Source of the DNA: Paracoccaceae bacterium
GTDB taxonomy: Bacteria; Pseudomonadota; Alphaproteobacteria; Rhodobacterales; Rhodobacteraceae
Direction: 5' to 3'
DNA length: 54,123 nt
NCBI GenBank assembly: GCA_009842205.1
Contig: VYFX01000019.1
Location: forward strand, 1-54,123
Below the pieces are notes generated by a model, which saw only the letters and a program-made list of their open reading frames with translations, did not search any database and was not told the origin of the DNA. A program made the position numbers and the translations under genes. Below are positions 44,307-53,845 of the stretch, one piece after another. The first letter of the stretch is position 1. The number at the start of each line of letters is the position of its first letter.

Positions 44307-45554
44307 ATGAACCTTGGCCAAGAGTTTGACAAGGGTACGCTGGTTGATAATATTACCCATTTCGCAAGGGCATTGAGAACTTCCGGCTTGCCTGTTGGTA
44401 CGGGCCAAACCGTAAAGGCAATAAAGGCAGTTGAGACTGTTGGTTTGCACACAAGGGGAGATTTTTTCTCAGCCCTGCAATGTAGTTTTGTCAACAGACC
44501 CGACCAGATGGTTGTCTTTGCCCAAACCTTTGAACTCTTCTGGCGAGATCCAAGATATCATGATCACATGATGTCCATGATGTTGCCTAGTATTCGTGGA
44601 GCAAATGAAAAAAGGAATCCTGAAGCCGGCATGAAAAGAGCCGGTCAATCACTGATGGGCGAAAATAAAAATCCAATAAATTACCCCGATGGTGATAAGG
44701 ATTCGGGTGAAGAATTGGAAGTGGTATCCACTGGAAACTCCTCCTATCAGGATCGGTTTAACTCCATGGATTTCGAGCAAATGTCCACTGAGGAAACAAG
44801 AGAGGCAAAACGAATCATTTCAGAATTGGAGTTGCCAATAAAGCAGTTGGTTTCCAGGCGATACAAGCCCAATCCCAAGGGAAGGGTTTCCGACTGGAAG
44901 AGTACCATGAAAATGGCTTCCAGAACCGGTGGTGAAACATTCAAATTGGGATACCAAAACCCAACCATACGATATCCCAATCTGGTAGCACTCTGTGATA
45001 TATCGGGAAGCATGTCCACCTATTCGAGAATGCTCCTGCATTTCCTTCATTCGGTTACCAACTACCGAAAAAATCAATGGTCCAAGGTCCATTCCTTCAC
45101 CTTTGGTACAAAATTGACCAACATTACCCGTAATTTGGCCATCAAGGATGTGGATCAGGCACTGGAATCTGCCGGGCAAGAAGTTTCCGATTGGGAAGGT
45201 GGAACCAGAATCGGGGAATGTCTGAAGGAATTCAATTTCAAATGGTCGAGACGCGTTCTCGGACAGGGTGCACTGGTACTTTTGATCACCGACGGGCTTG
45301 AGAGTGGGGACATCACCCAGCTAGGGCAGGAAATGAAGCGGCTTCAGTTGAGTGCCCGCAGATTGATTTGGGTTAATCCGCTTCTTCGTTGGGACAAATT
45401 TACCCCCAAAGCAAGGGGAATCAGTACCATGCTTCCATGGGTCGATTGCTTCAAATCTGCCCATAACATCAATTCCCTCATCGGATTGTCAAAAGTACTT
45501 CACAATTCTTATGATGATGGTGATAAATCTAGATTGATGCATACTTTGCACTGA
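44307..45554 (+). CDS. coxE: VWA-domain maturation protein, CoxE-like
   Basis: This 415-residue CoxE-family protein starts with the family's typical HFARALRTSGLPVGTGQT. The C-terminal von Willebrand A domain has an intact metal site LCDISGSMSTYSRM and TDGLESGD. The central part (about 110-190) is charged and low in complexity. CoxE partners the CoxD ATPase in active-site maturation. It starts 69 bases after coxD. Confidence 0.9.
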   Translation: MNLGQEFDKGTLVDNITHFARALRTSGLPVGTGQTVKAIKAVETVGLHTRGDFFSALQCSFVNRPDQMVVFAQTFELFWRDPRYHDHMMSMMLPSIRGANEKRNPEAGMKRAGQSLMGENKNPINYPDGDKDSGEELEVVSTGNSSYQDRFNSMDFEQMSTEETREAKRIISELELPIKQLVSRRYKPNPKGRVSDWKSTMKMASRTGGETFKLGYQNPTIRYPNLVALCDISGSMSTYSRMLLHFLHSVTNYRKNQWSKVHSFTFGTKLTNITRNLAIKDVDQALESAGQEVSDWEGGTRIGECLKEFNFKWSRRVLGQGALVLLITDGLESGDITQLGQEMKRLQLSARRLIWVNPLLRWDKFTPKARGISTMLPWVDCFKSAHNINSLIGLSKVLHNSYDDGDKSRLMHTLH

Positions 45555-45619
45555 TATGTAAATTGGCCTTAATATTGACTTAGCCAGCCTGATAACAACG
45601 ACCATAAGTTTAACACACG

Positions 45620-46627
45620 ATGAACAGACCTGAGCATGACAAAATTCCTGAAATTGCCCTGAAATGGCATCAGGATGGGGGGTCGGCGATTGCTTCGGTT
45701 ACCCAAACCTGGGGATCGGCTCCAAGACCCGTCGGTAGTCAATTGGCAATAAGCTTATCCGGTGAAATCGCTGGTTCGGTTTCGGGAGGATGTGTAGAAG
45801 GTGCTGTCGTTGCCGAAGCCCTTGATGCTATGAAGACTATGCAACCAGTATTGCTGGAATTTGGGGTGGCGGATGAAGATGCCTTCGCAGTGGGTTTGGC
45901 TTGTGGAGGTAAAATCAAGGTGCTGGTTGAACCCATAGCAGGACCCTTGGGGATAACAGAGGAAATATTGTGTGATCTTGTTACCTACAGGTCCCAGAAT
46001 ACTCCAACAATAGTCAGGACATCCCTCGATACCTGGGAAAGTGCGGTAATACCCCATGGTTCTCCACAAATGACGGAAGAACTCATGCACACACTCGAAC
46101 TGGACAAAAGCGGAATGGTTGATAATGCTTTCATCAATGTGTTTAATCCGCCATTGAAACTGATTGTTGTTGGAGGTGTCCATATAGCCCAGCCGTTAAT
46201 GCAGATTGCCCGACATTCTGGATATCAGACCATGATCATTGATCCAAGGGAATCATTCGGTTCGGAGGCAAGATTCCCTGACGAAAGGATCAGTAATGAA
46301 TGGCCTGACGAAGTCATTAGGGAAGTTTCTCCCGATCTCAGAACGGCTGTTGTAACACTTACTCACGATCCCAAGATTGATGATCCAGCCATACTTGAAA
46401 CCCTCAAGACTCCGGCTTTCTATATTGGTTGTCTAGGTTCAACACGGACGCATGCCAAGCGACTGGCCAGATTGCGGGAGAAAGCGGTACCCGAAGATCA
46501 ACTTGCAAGGATTCATGGTCCCATCGGCTTGGATATAGGTTCTCGCAGCCCTGCCGAAATAGCCATCGCCATCATGGCTGAAATTACCCAGACCCTTCGT
46601 TCGGGAAAAAGCAAAAATGAAATTTGA
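45620..46627 (+). CDS. XdhC/CoxI-family molybdoenzyme maturation factor
   Basis: This 335-residue XdhC family protein has the N-terminal domain with GSAPRPVGSQLAISLSG and SVSGGCVEGAV, including the conserved Cys thought to handle the molybdenum sulfido ligand. The C-terminal Rossmann-like domain has LIVVGGVHIAQPLMQIA, and a Cys region FYIGCLGSTRTHAKR. XdhC proteins bind and sulfurate molybdenum cofactor before insertion. It overlaps the following MoeA/MobA-like gene by 11 bases. Confidence 0.9.
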   Translation: MNRPEHDKIPEIALKWHQDGGSAIASVTQTWGSAPRPVGSQLAISLSGEIAGSVSGGCVEGAVVAEALDAMKTMQPVLLEFGVADEDAFAVGLACGGKIKVLVEPIAGPLGITEEILCDLVTYRSQNTPTIVRTSLDTWESAVIPHGSPQMTEELMHTLELDKSGMVDNAFINVFNPPLKLIVVGGVHIAQPLMQIARHSGYQTMIIDPRESFGSEARFPDERISNEWPDEVIREVSPDLRTAVVTLTHDPKIDDPAILETLKTPAFYIGCLGSTRTHAKRLARLREKAVPEDQLARIHGPIGLDIGSRSPAEIAIAIMAEITQTLRSGKSKNEI

Positions 46628-48110
46628 CACTTGTCCTACAAGTGAGGGGCTTGGACATATATTGGCCCATTCAATTCATGCAGGTGACAAAAAGATAAAA
46701 AAAGGCAAGATCCTCAACCGACAGGACATGGAACTATTCCTGAATTCAGGCATTCAGGAAATCATGGTGGCCCGACTTGAGGAGGGTGATATTGGGGAAG
46801 ATGAGGCAGCCTCCTATCTGGGACAGAAATTGGTTTCAGTCGAACCATCGTTGTTTACCTCTTCTCCTTTTACAGGAAGAGTAAACATCTATTCATCCCA
46901 GACCGGCTTGATCATATTCGATTCAAAACGTATCACGGAATTCAATCTGGTTGATGAAGCCATAACACTTGCCACCTTGCCCAGCCTTGCCAAGGTTGAA
47001 AAGAACCAGTTGGTCGGTACGATAAAAATTATCCCCTATGGTGTGGCTAGGTCCAAAGTCATTGAGGCCGCTGAATTACTGGAGGGGATTGCTGGATTCA
47101 GGCAAGTGGAATTACAACAGGCTGATTTGATAATCACCACCCCTACGGGAGAAAGGGATAAACTTTCGGAGAAGAGCATTGAAGTTACCAGAGCGCGTTT
47201 GCAAGGGTTAGGGATTGCACTTGAACAGGTTGTTTTTGTTTCACACGAAACAAGGGAATTGTCTGAGGCACTCAGGGAAACCAGATCACCACTGATTCTG
47301 GTGATGACCTCTACCGCAACCTCCGATACCAATGATACTGGTCCACGTGCCTTGCGCTTGGCAGGAGGAAAGGTAGTCAGGGTGGGCATACCGGTTGATC
47401 CGGGTAATTTGCTCTTTTATGGCGAACTTGATTCTCAAAAGGTGATAGGACTACCCGGATGTGCCCGTTCACCTACCTTGAATGGTGCAGATTGGGTATT
47501 GGAAAGAACAGTTTGCGGGATTGACATTTCCCCTGTCGATTTTGCTTCCATGGGTGCTGGCGGATTGCTGAAGGAGATACCCACAAGAAGGCAACCAAGA
47601 GACAGAAGAAGAACCGGTCCATTAAAGCCTACTGTTCAAGTAATTTTAATTTGTGGTTCGAATGATCGAGGTTTCCATTCCCAGCTTTCAAAAATACTTG
47701 CATCCCAGGTTGATGGTGTCAGTATTGTAGGCAAACTGACCAGTGAGATAATGGTCAAGTTCGCTAACAGGGAATCAATCAGACTGGTTAATTTGGAAGG
47801 AAAGTCGGACAAATCGAATTTGGTGTCTCTTGGCATGGCTTCACTTCCCAGAAAGACCGATGCGGTAATATTTGTGAATCTCCTGAGCGAGGAAATTTCC
47901 ACCGATCAGTTGAATCGCCTGATTAGTGCTTTCAGCCCAGAAGATGGAAGGGAAATCTGCAAGTTCGGTGGAGAAAATGTCCCAATGGGCCCACCAATCC
48001 TTTTTGGCAGAAGATTTTTTGAAAATTTGAGAGCCCTGGATGCAGGCCTGAGGCCCAATGATCTTCTCCACGAGAGTAAGGATTTTCTTATCGAATTGGA
48101 TTTGGATTAA
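46617..48110 (+). CDS. Molybdopterin-binding / MobA-like fusion protein
   Basis: This 497-residue protein has two parts. The N-terminal part (about 1-330) carries a molybdopterin-binding MoeA-like domain (DLIITTPTGERDK, ALRLAGGKVVRVGIPVDPGNLL). The C-terminal part (about 340-497) is aligned in length and secondary structure with MobA/MocA nucleotidyltransferases. In this second domain the key motifs are changed. The LAAGxSxRMG loop reads LICGSNDRG, the LGDMP metal motif reads VNLLSEE and the GNPVL motif reads MGPPIL. The first domain may still bind cofactor; the second looks non-catalytic. It sits between XdhC/CoxI and coxS. Confidence 0.82.
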   Translation: MKFDTCPTSEGLGHILAHSIHAGDKKIKKGKILNRQDMELFLNSGIQEIMVARLEEGDIGEDEAASYLGQKLVSVEPSLFTSSPFTGRVNIYSSQTGLIIFDSKRITEFNLVDEAITLATLPSLAKVEKNQLVGTIKIIPYGVARSKVIEAAELLEGIAGFRQVELQQADLIITTPTGERDKLSEKSIEVTRARLQGLGIALEQVVFVSHETRELSEALRETRSPLILVMTSTATSDTNDTGPRALRLAGGKVVRVGIPVDPGNLLFYGELDSQKVIGLPGCARSPTLNGADWVLERTVCGIDISPVDFASMGAGGLLKEIPTRRQPRDRRRTGPLKPTVQVILICGSNDRGFHSQLSKILASQVDGVSIVGKLTSEIMVKFANRESIRLVNLEGKSDKSNLVSLGMASLPRKTDAVIFVNLLSEEISTDQLNRLISAFSPEDGREICKFGGENVPMGPPILFGRRFFENLRALDAGLRPNDLLHESKDFLIELDLD

Positions 48111-48208
48111 TGGAATTTTTTGGTATTTTCAGTTGGCAAGAATTGATTTTTGGTTAATAATTTAGTTTAGCAATTTTCTAAGAATTGAAGTTTATTTGGA
48201 GTAAATAG

Positions 48209-48673
48209 ATGGCTACAGTAACCATGACGGTAAATGGCAAATCGGTTTCCGGAGAAGTAGAGGGGAGGACCTTACTTTCTGATTTTGTTCGTAATAACCT
48301 AAACCTGACAGGAACCCATATCGGATGTGATACCAGTCAATGCGGTGCATGTGTCGTACACGTCAATAGTAAGGCTGTAAAGTCCTGTACGATGTTTGCC
48401 CTTGAAGCCGAGGGAAGTTCAGTGACAACCATCGAGGGCATGGCTAATCCAGATGGATCCCTTGGTACAGTCCAACAGGCCTTCCAGGACAATCATGGCT
48501 TGCAATGCGGTTTCTGTACACCGGGTATGGTGATGTCTGCAGCTGCCCTTCTGGAAGAAAATCCCAATCCGACAGAAACCGAAATCAGGGAATATCTGGA
48601 AGGAAATATTTGCCGATGCACGGGTTATCATAATATCGTCAAATCAATCCAGGCCGCTGCAGCAGCTGCATAG
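48209..48673 (+). CDS. coxS: Aerobic CO dehydrogenase-type small subunit (two [2Fe-2S])
   Basis: This 154-residue iron-sulfur subunit has a plant-type ferredoxin cluster with Cys40, Cys45, Cys48 and Cys60 ([10 protein letters not shown]). The second cluster is Cys100, Cys103, Cys135 and Cys137 ([14 protein letters not shown]). It passes electrons from the molybdenum centre of CoxL to the FAD of CoxM. It comes first of the three structural genes, in S-L-M order. The 98 bases before it may hold an internal promoter. Confidence 0.95.
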   Translation: MATVTMTVNGKSVSGEVEGRTLLSDFVRNNLNLTGTHIGCDTSQCGACVVHVNSKAVKSCTMFALEAEGSSVTTIEGMANPDGSLGTVQQAFQDNHGLQCGFCTPGMVMSAAALLEENPNPTETEIREYLEGNICRCTGYHNIVKSIQAAAAAA

Positions 48674-48736
48674 CCGGGAATAGACACGAAGAATGTATTT
48701 GGTCAGAAAAGTATCAGGATAGAATAGGAGAATCTC

Positions 48737-51100
48737 ATGTCAGACAAGGGTATTGGCGCCAGTTCCAAAAGAAGGGAAGATGTAAGATTTCTGAGTGGTA
48801 ATGGAAAGTATACGGATGACATCAACGTACGAGGTCAGAAATACGTTTATTTTCTTCGATCTGATGTGGCTCATGGCAAAATAAACGGTATTGACACGAA
48901 TAAAGCAGCATCCATGCCCGGAGTGGTGGGAATCTTCACGGGGGCCGATTTCGCTGAAGTCGGTGGTTTGCCTTGTGGTTGGCAGGTAACCGACCGTTTT
49001 GGTGAGGCCATGAAAGAGCCAGCTCACCCGGTTTTGGCCCAGGGGAAAGTTCGGCATGTGGGAGATCCGATTGCCGCTGTTGTTGCCGATTCATTGGAAC
49101 AGGCAAGAGATGCCGCGGAAGCAATCAATGTTGATATGGAAGAATTGCCTGCCGTAATCGATATGAAATCCGCTGTGGCAGGTGGGACCCTTGTCCATGA
49201 TGAACTCGAAACCAACCTATGTTATGACTGGGGCTTTGTGGAAGAAAACAAGGAAGCCGTTGATGAAGCTATCAAAAATGCCCATCATGTAACTTCCCTT
49301 GAGTTGGTCAATAACAGATTGATTCCCAATGCGATGGAACCAAGGGTTGCCATTGGGGATTATGACGCATCCAATGATGAATCCACCCTTTATACAACCT
49401 CACAAAATCCTCATGTCATTCGCCTGTTGATGGGGGCCTTTGTTCTCCAGATTCCCGAACACAAACTGAGGGTTGTCGCTCCCGATGTGGGAGGTGGTTT
49501 TGGATCCAAGATTTTCCATTATGCCGAGGAAGCTTTCTGCACATTGGCTGCACGAAAACTCAAGGTGCCGGTCAAATGGACGGCCAGCAGGTCGGAAGCC
49601 TTCATCAGTGATGCTCATGGCCGTGATCATGTAACCAAGATTGAACTGGCCCTTGATGAAAATGGCATGTTCCAGGCAATCAGAACGGATACCTATGCCA
49701 ACATGGGTGCTTACCTGTCAACCTTCTCGACATCAGTACCGACGTGGTTGCATGGAACCCTGATGGCCGGAAACTATAAAACTCCCTTGATCTATGTCAA
49801 TGTAAAGGCGGTCTTCACCAATACCGTTCCAGTTGATGCTTACAGGGGTGCTGGACGACCTGAAGCCACCTTCCAATTGGAACGGGTAATCGACAAGGCT
49901 GCCCGGGAGTTGGGTATGGACCCCATTGAGATCAGGCGAAAGAATTTTATTCAGAAGGATGAATTCCCCTATGCAACACCGGTGGCCCTCGAATATGATA
50001 CGGGAGATTATGTGGCTACCATGGACAAGCTACAGGAAATCGCCGATCTGGACGGTTTTGAGGCTCGGGCTTCTGAATCCAGGAAAAAGGGACTTCTGCG
50101 GGGATTGGGTATAAACTGTTATATTGAAGCCTGTGGAATTGCACCCTCAAATCTGGTTGGAATGCTTGGAGCAAGGGCCGGACTTTATGAAAGTGCAACG
50201 GTTCGGGTTAATGCAACAGGATCAATTACGGTCATGACTGGTTGTCATTCGCACGGGCAAGGTCATGAAACCACCTTTCCCCAGGTTATAGCCGACATGA
50301 TCGGTATTTCGGAAGATCAAGTCCACATACAACATGGTGATACCTCCAACACTCCCATGGGAATGGGTACCTATGGATCCAGATCCATAGCCGTAGGTGG
50401 GGCTGCCATGGTTCGGGCAACAGAGAAAATCATAGCCAAGGCCAAGAAAATTGCTGCCCATCTCATGGAGGCATCCGCAGAGGACATTGAATTGAAGGAT
50501 GGTAGTTTTTCCGTGGTTGGAACCGACAAGTCCGTTGGATGGGGAGATGTTTGTCTGACGGCTTATGTTCCCCACAATTATCCCCTTGATCAATTGGAGC
50601 CTGGATTGGAGGAGACAGCCTTCTATGATCCGGCCAACTTTACATTCCCTGCAGGAGCTTATGCCTGTGAGGTTGAGGTTGATCCTGAAACGGGGAAAGT
50701 TGATATCTGTTCCTTTGCCGCAACCGATGATTTTGGCAATGTGATCAATCCCATGGTTGTTGATGGTCAGGTTCACGGTGGTATAGCTCAGGGAGTAGGA
50801 CAGGCCTTGCGAGAACATGCCGTCTACAATGAGGATGGTCAATTGGTTTCAGGGACCTATATGGACTATTCGATGCCGAGAGCAGATGATTTACCCAACT
50901 TTGTTGTCGATCATTCGTGCCAGACGCCCTGTACCCATAATCCACTAGGTGTAAAAGGGTGTGGGGAAGCTGGAGCAATCGGTTCTCCACCGGCGGTTGT
51001 AAATGCGGTTCTGGATGCCCTCAACAAGGGAGGTTATAACGTCTCTCATATTGACATGCCATTGTCTCCCTCAAGGGTTTGGTCAGCAATCAACGGATAA
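48737..51100 (+). CDS. coxL: CO dehydrogenase-type molybdenum large subunit, form II
   Basis: This 787-residue molybdenum hydroxylase large subunit has active-site loop AYRGAGR at residues 368-374. True form I CO dehydrogenases have AYXCSFR with the copper-binding Cys, so this is a form II protein. Catalytic Glu744 in GCGEAGAIGSPP is intact, as is the GGGFGSK cofactor motif near residue 254. Form II enzymes may oxidise CO weakly or act on other small substrates; the real substrate here is uncertain. The full set of cox-type maturation genes upstream supports a working enzyme. Confidence 0.95.
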   Translation: MSDKGIGASSKRREDVRFLSGNGKYTDDINVRGQKYVYFLRSDVAHGKINGIDTNKAASMPGVVGIFTGADFAEVGGLPCGWQVTDRFGEAMKEPAHPVLAQGKVRHVGDPIAAVVADSLEQARDAAEAINVDMEELPAVIDMKSAVAGGTLVHDELETNLCYDWGFVEENKEAVDEAIKNAHHVTSLELVNNRLIPNAMEPRVAIGDYDASNDESTLYTTSQNPHVIRLLMGAFVLQIPEHKLRVVAPDVGGGFGSKIFHYAEEAFCTLAARKLKVPVKWTASRSEAFISDAHGRDHVTKIELALDENGMFQAIRTDTYANMGAYLSTFSTSVPTWLHGTLMAGNYKTPLIYVNVKAVFTNTVPVDAYRGAGRPEATFQLERVIDKAARELGMDPIEIRRKNFIQKDEFPYATPVALEYDTGDYVATMDKLQEIADLDGFEARASESRKKGLLRGLGINCYIEACGIAPSNLVGMLGARAGLYESATVRVNATGSITVMTGCHSHGQGHETTFPQVIADMIGISEDQVHIQHGDTSNTPMGMGTYGSRSIAVGGAAMVRATEKIIAKAKKIAAHLMEASAEDIELKDGSFSVVGTDKSVGWGDVCLTAYVPHNYPLDQLEPGLEETAFYDPANFTFPAGAYACEVEVDPETGKVDICSFAATDDFGNVINPMVVDGQVHGGIAQGVGQALREHAVYNEDGQLVSGTYMDYSMPRADDLPNFVVDHSCQTPCTHNPLGVKGCGEAGAIGSPPAVVNAVLDALNKGGYNVSHIDMPLSPSRVWSAING

Positions 51101-51158
51101 GTTTAGAGTAATTTTTAATTTCATATCTCCACAAGGAAGTTCAACAGGAGGATAACAC

Positions 51159-51941
51159 ATGTACGATTTTGCCTTACAAAGACCTCAAAGTCTGAATGAA
51201 GCGATAGAAGCACTTTCTGCCGAAGGGGCACAGGCGTTGGCCGGTGGACAAACCCTGATTCCAACCCTGAAAAACCGATTGGCAAGTCCGGATGTACTTG
51301 TTTCAATTGGAGGACTATCGGAACTGCAAGGTGTTTCCGAAACTGATGGTACCGTTTCCATCAAGGCAGGTACAACCCATGGAGTTGTGGCGGCAACCGT
51401 TGAAAGTTACCCGGCATTGGCTTCCTTGGCCGGCAACATCGGTGATCCTGCCGTCAGGAATCGTGGTACCATTGGCGGAAGCTTGGCCAACAATGATCCA
51501 TCTGCATGTTATCCAGCAGCAGCCTTGGCTTCCAATGCATCGATTACAACCAATAAGCGGACGATTTCGGCTTCCGACTTTTTCGCGGGGCTATTTGAAA
51601 CCACACTTGACGAGGGCGAATTGATAACCCAGGTTGATTTTCCAGTACCTGATGCAGCAAACTATCAGAAATTCGATCAACCTGCTTCACGGTTTGCACT
51701 GGTTGGAGTCTTTGTAGCAAAGTACGGCAATGATGTAAGGGTTGCGGTCACTGGTGCTTCTGAGGATGGTGTATTCAGATGGTCCGAAGCAGAATCAGCC
51801 TTGGCAGGCAATTTTTCTTCGTCAGCCATCGATGGTCTTGAGGTTGACTCCGAGGGCATGATTGAAGACATTCATGGATCCAAGAGTTATCGGGCCAGTC
51901 TGGTCAAGGTAATGACCAAAAGGGCGGTTGCTGCCTGTTGA
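51159..51941 (+). CDS. coxM: CO dehydrogenase-type medium (FAD) subunit
   Basis: This 260-residue FAD-binding subunit has both flavin motifs, ALAGGQTLIPTLKNRL (AGGxSL type, Gln in place of Ser) and TIGGSLANNDPSACYPA. It accepts electrons from CoxS and passes them to the respiratory chain. AGGAGG about 9 bases before the ATG supports the start. It ends the operon and converges with the ada-like gene. Confidence 0.94.
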   Translation: MYDFALQRPQSLNEAIEALSAEGAQALAGGQTLIPTLKNRLASPDVLVSIGGLSELQGVSETDGTVSIKAGTTHGVVAATVESYPALASLAGNIGDPAVRNRGTIGGSLANNDPSACYPAAALASNASITTNKRTISASDFFAGLFETTLDEGELITQVDFPVPDAANYQKFDQPASRFALVGVFVAKYGNDVRVAVTGASEDGVFRWSEAESALAGNFSSSAIDGLEVDSEGMIEDIHGSKSYRASLVKVMTKRAVAAC

Positions 51942-52010
51942 CCTGAAACCTCTGATAGGTGAGGAGACTTGATCGCCTCCCTTGTGATTACAAAAAAACC
52001 GGTTAATTCA

Positions 52011-52862
52011 TCAGGAAGGGTTGTTCCAACCAGCTTCCAGAGCCAGCAAGGTTTCCTTGACGGGTAATCCCCAATGATATCCACCTAAATTGCCATCTCT
52101 TCTGATAACCCTGTGGCAGGGTATAATCCAACTCAGTGGATTCCGACCAACGGCGGTTCCAACAGCTCTCGAACTTCTGGGAGAACCGATGAGATTTGCC
52201 ATGTCTGAATATGTGGTCACTTCACCTTCAGGTATGGATATCAAAGCCTCCCAAACCTTGATTTGAAATGGGGCACCAGAAACAAGGGCCCTGGTTGAAC
52301 CCTTTAGTTCCAACAAGGGATAAACAAGGTGATCAATAATTTCCCCTCCCTGATGGAAACTGGCCCGAGGCCACCTAGAACTTAGATCCTGCATGGCTTT
52401 TTCCTTTCCCATGCAGGAAGTAAAGGCAATACCACAGAGACCTCTGTCAGTACCCATGGCCAGCATTTCTCCAAACAGACTGGGATACCATTGGTAGTAC
52501 ATTTCCAGTCCAGCACCCTTTTTTGCATACTCACCGGGGCTCATGGCCTCCCATTTAATAAACAGATCATGGAGTCTACTTTTACCTGAAAACCCTACTA
52601 GATCAGCGGTTTCTCCCGTATTGTAATTGAATTGCAGCAACTTGCGTGCATGGATAAGACTCAGGTATTGTTGATACCTTTTAGGTGAAACACCTACCCA
52701 TTTGGAAAACAGTTTTTGGAGGTGTCCCTGGCTCATATTCATTTCGTTGGCGATGTCTTCCAAACTCAATTCAGCAGAATGATTTTGTTCAATGTATTGT
52801 AAAGCCCTGCTGATGACCTTGAAGTGGTATGAATTTTCCATTTCCATATTATCTTGTCCCAT
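52011..52862 (-). CDS. Ada-like regulator / O6-methylguanine-DNA methyltransferase
   Basis: This 283-residue protein has an AraC-type double helix-turn-helix (about 15-110) and a C-terminal methyltransferase with the active-site IIPCHRVIRRDG and VGTAVGRNPLSW. It matches the C-terminal two thirds of E. coli Ada but lacks the N-terminal methylphosphotriester domain with its four-Cys zinc site. It can repair O6-methylguanine by transferring the methyl group to its own cysteine. How it senses damage without the Ada N-domain is unclear. It is divergent from nth. Confidence 0.92.
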   Translation of the reverse strand: MGQDNMEMENSYHFKVISRALQYIEQNHSAELSLEDIANEMNMSQGHLQKLFSKWVGVSPKRYQQYLSLIHARKLLQFNYNTGETADLVGFSGKSRLHDLFIKWEAMSPGEYAKKGAGLEMYYQWYPSLFGEMLAMGTDRGLCGIAFTSCMGKEKAMQDLSSRWPRASFHQGGEIIDHLVYPLLELKGSTRALVSGAPFQIKVWEALISIPEGEVTTYSDMANLIGSPRSSRAVGTAVGRNPLSWIIPCHRVIRRDGNLGGYHWGLPVKETLLALEAGWNNPS

Positions 52863-52965
52863 TATTGCAAAGGTTTTAATATAAGCGAGTTAAGCCAAAA
52901 ATGTGTTCGAAATCTTGTGCAAAACAATGAAATTGAGAATTATCGCTGAATAACAGGATGGTGTG

Positions 52966-53604
52966 ATGAAAAAACTGGCGGATTATCAAACAATCGTGGA
53001 AATATTCACACGTTTCAGAAAGGAGAATGCTGAACCAAGGGGAGAGCTGGAGCATACCAATGCTTTTACCCTGCTAGTGGCAGTTGTCCTGTCTGCCCAA
53101 TCAACTGATGTCGGTGTAAATCTGGCAACCCGAAAATTGTTTCAAGTAGCGGATACACCCGAAAAGATGCTTGAGTTGGGTGAAGAAAGGTTGATTCCCT
53201 ACATCAAGACCATTGGTTTATACAAAAACAAGGCCAGAAATGTGATCAAGCTTTCAGGTTTGCTGATGGAGAAATTTGATGGCCAGGTACCCTCATCGAG
53301 GGAAGCATTGGAATCATTGCCCGGTGTAGGAAGAAAAACGGCAAATGTTGTTTTGAACATGTGGTTCAAGCATCCTGCCCAAGCGGTAGACACGCATATT
53401 TTCAGGGTAGGCAATCGAACAGGCATTGCACCTGGCAAGGATGTCATGGAAGTGGAGAGGGCCATCGAGGATCGTATTCCGGCTGAATTTCAGCAACACG
53501 CCCATCATTGGTTGATTCTCCATGGTCGCTATGTATGCAAGGCAAGAAAACCCAATTGTGAGGAATGTATAATAGGGGAATTATGTGCCCTTAACGGCGT
53601 TTAA
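52966..53604 (+). CDS. nth: Endonuclease III (DNA glycosylase/AP lyase)
   Basis: This 212-residue base-excision repair enzyme removes oxidised pyrimidines. The helix-hairpin-helix SLPGVGRKTANVVLNMW holds the catalytic Lys, and the catalytic Asp is in VDTHIFRVGNR. The C-terminal [4Fe-4S] loop keeps the C-x6-C-x2-C-x5-C spacing (CKARKPNCEECIIGELC). I start at the ATG at 52966, with AGGA 7-8 bases upstream; a GTG one codon earlier is possible. It diverges from the ada-like gene, so two DNA repair genes share this promoter region. Confidence 0.96.
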   Translation: MKKLADYQTIVEIFTRFRKENAEPRGELEHTNAFTLLVAVVLSAQSTDVGVNLATRKLFQVADTPEKMLELGEERLIPYIKTIGLYKNKARNVIKLSGLLMEKFDGQVPSSREALESLPGVGRKTANVVLNMWFKHPAQAVDTHIFRVGNRTGIAPGKDVMEVERAIEDRIPAEFQQHAHHWLILHGRYVCKARKPNCEECIIGELCALNGV

Positions 53605-53696
53605 ATGGCAATTTGAGTTAATTTTAAGGTGTGGATAAATTGCAGCAACCTTAGGTTTCTTGCTTATCAGGAATGTGGATTGGATACCTTATTAAT

Positions 53697-53762
53697 GGAA
53701 TTCTCTTATGGGCCAAAATTGCACTTATTGCAATTCAGGCCCATAAGAATTCCCCTATTTTT
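53697..53762 (+). terminator. Long hairpin terminator after nth
   Basis: GGAATTCTCTTATGGGCC (53697-53714) pairs with GGCCCATAAGAATTCC (53738-53753), leaving a 2-base bulge. Inside, ATTGCA (53718-53723) pairs with TGCAAT (53729-53734). TATTTTT follows directly. This is a strong rho-independent terminator for nth. The stem is unusually long. Confidence 0.8.
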
Positions 53763-53845
53763 CTATGGTTGGTCAGATCAGGGTAAATTAAATGTATGAC
53801 AGGAATGGATATGGCAAAATCACATGTGCCGGAAAGGTGGTTGGG

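Noticed and set aside
48737-51100. Form I CO dehydrogenase
   Set aside because: The active-site loop is AYRGAGR, not AYXCSFR, and the copper-binding Cys is missing.
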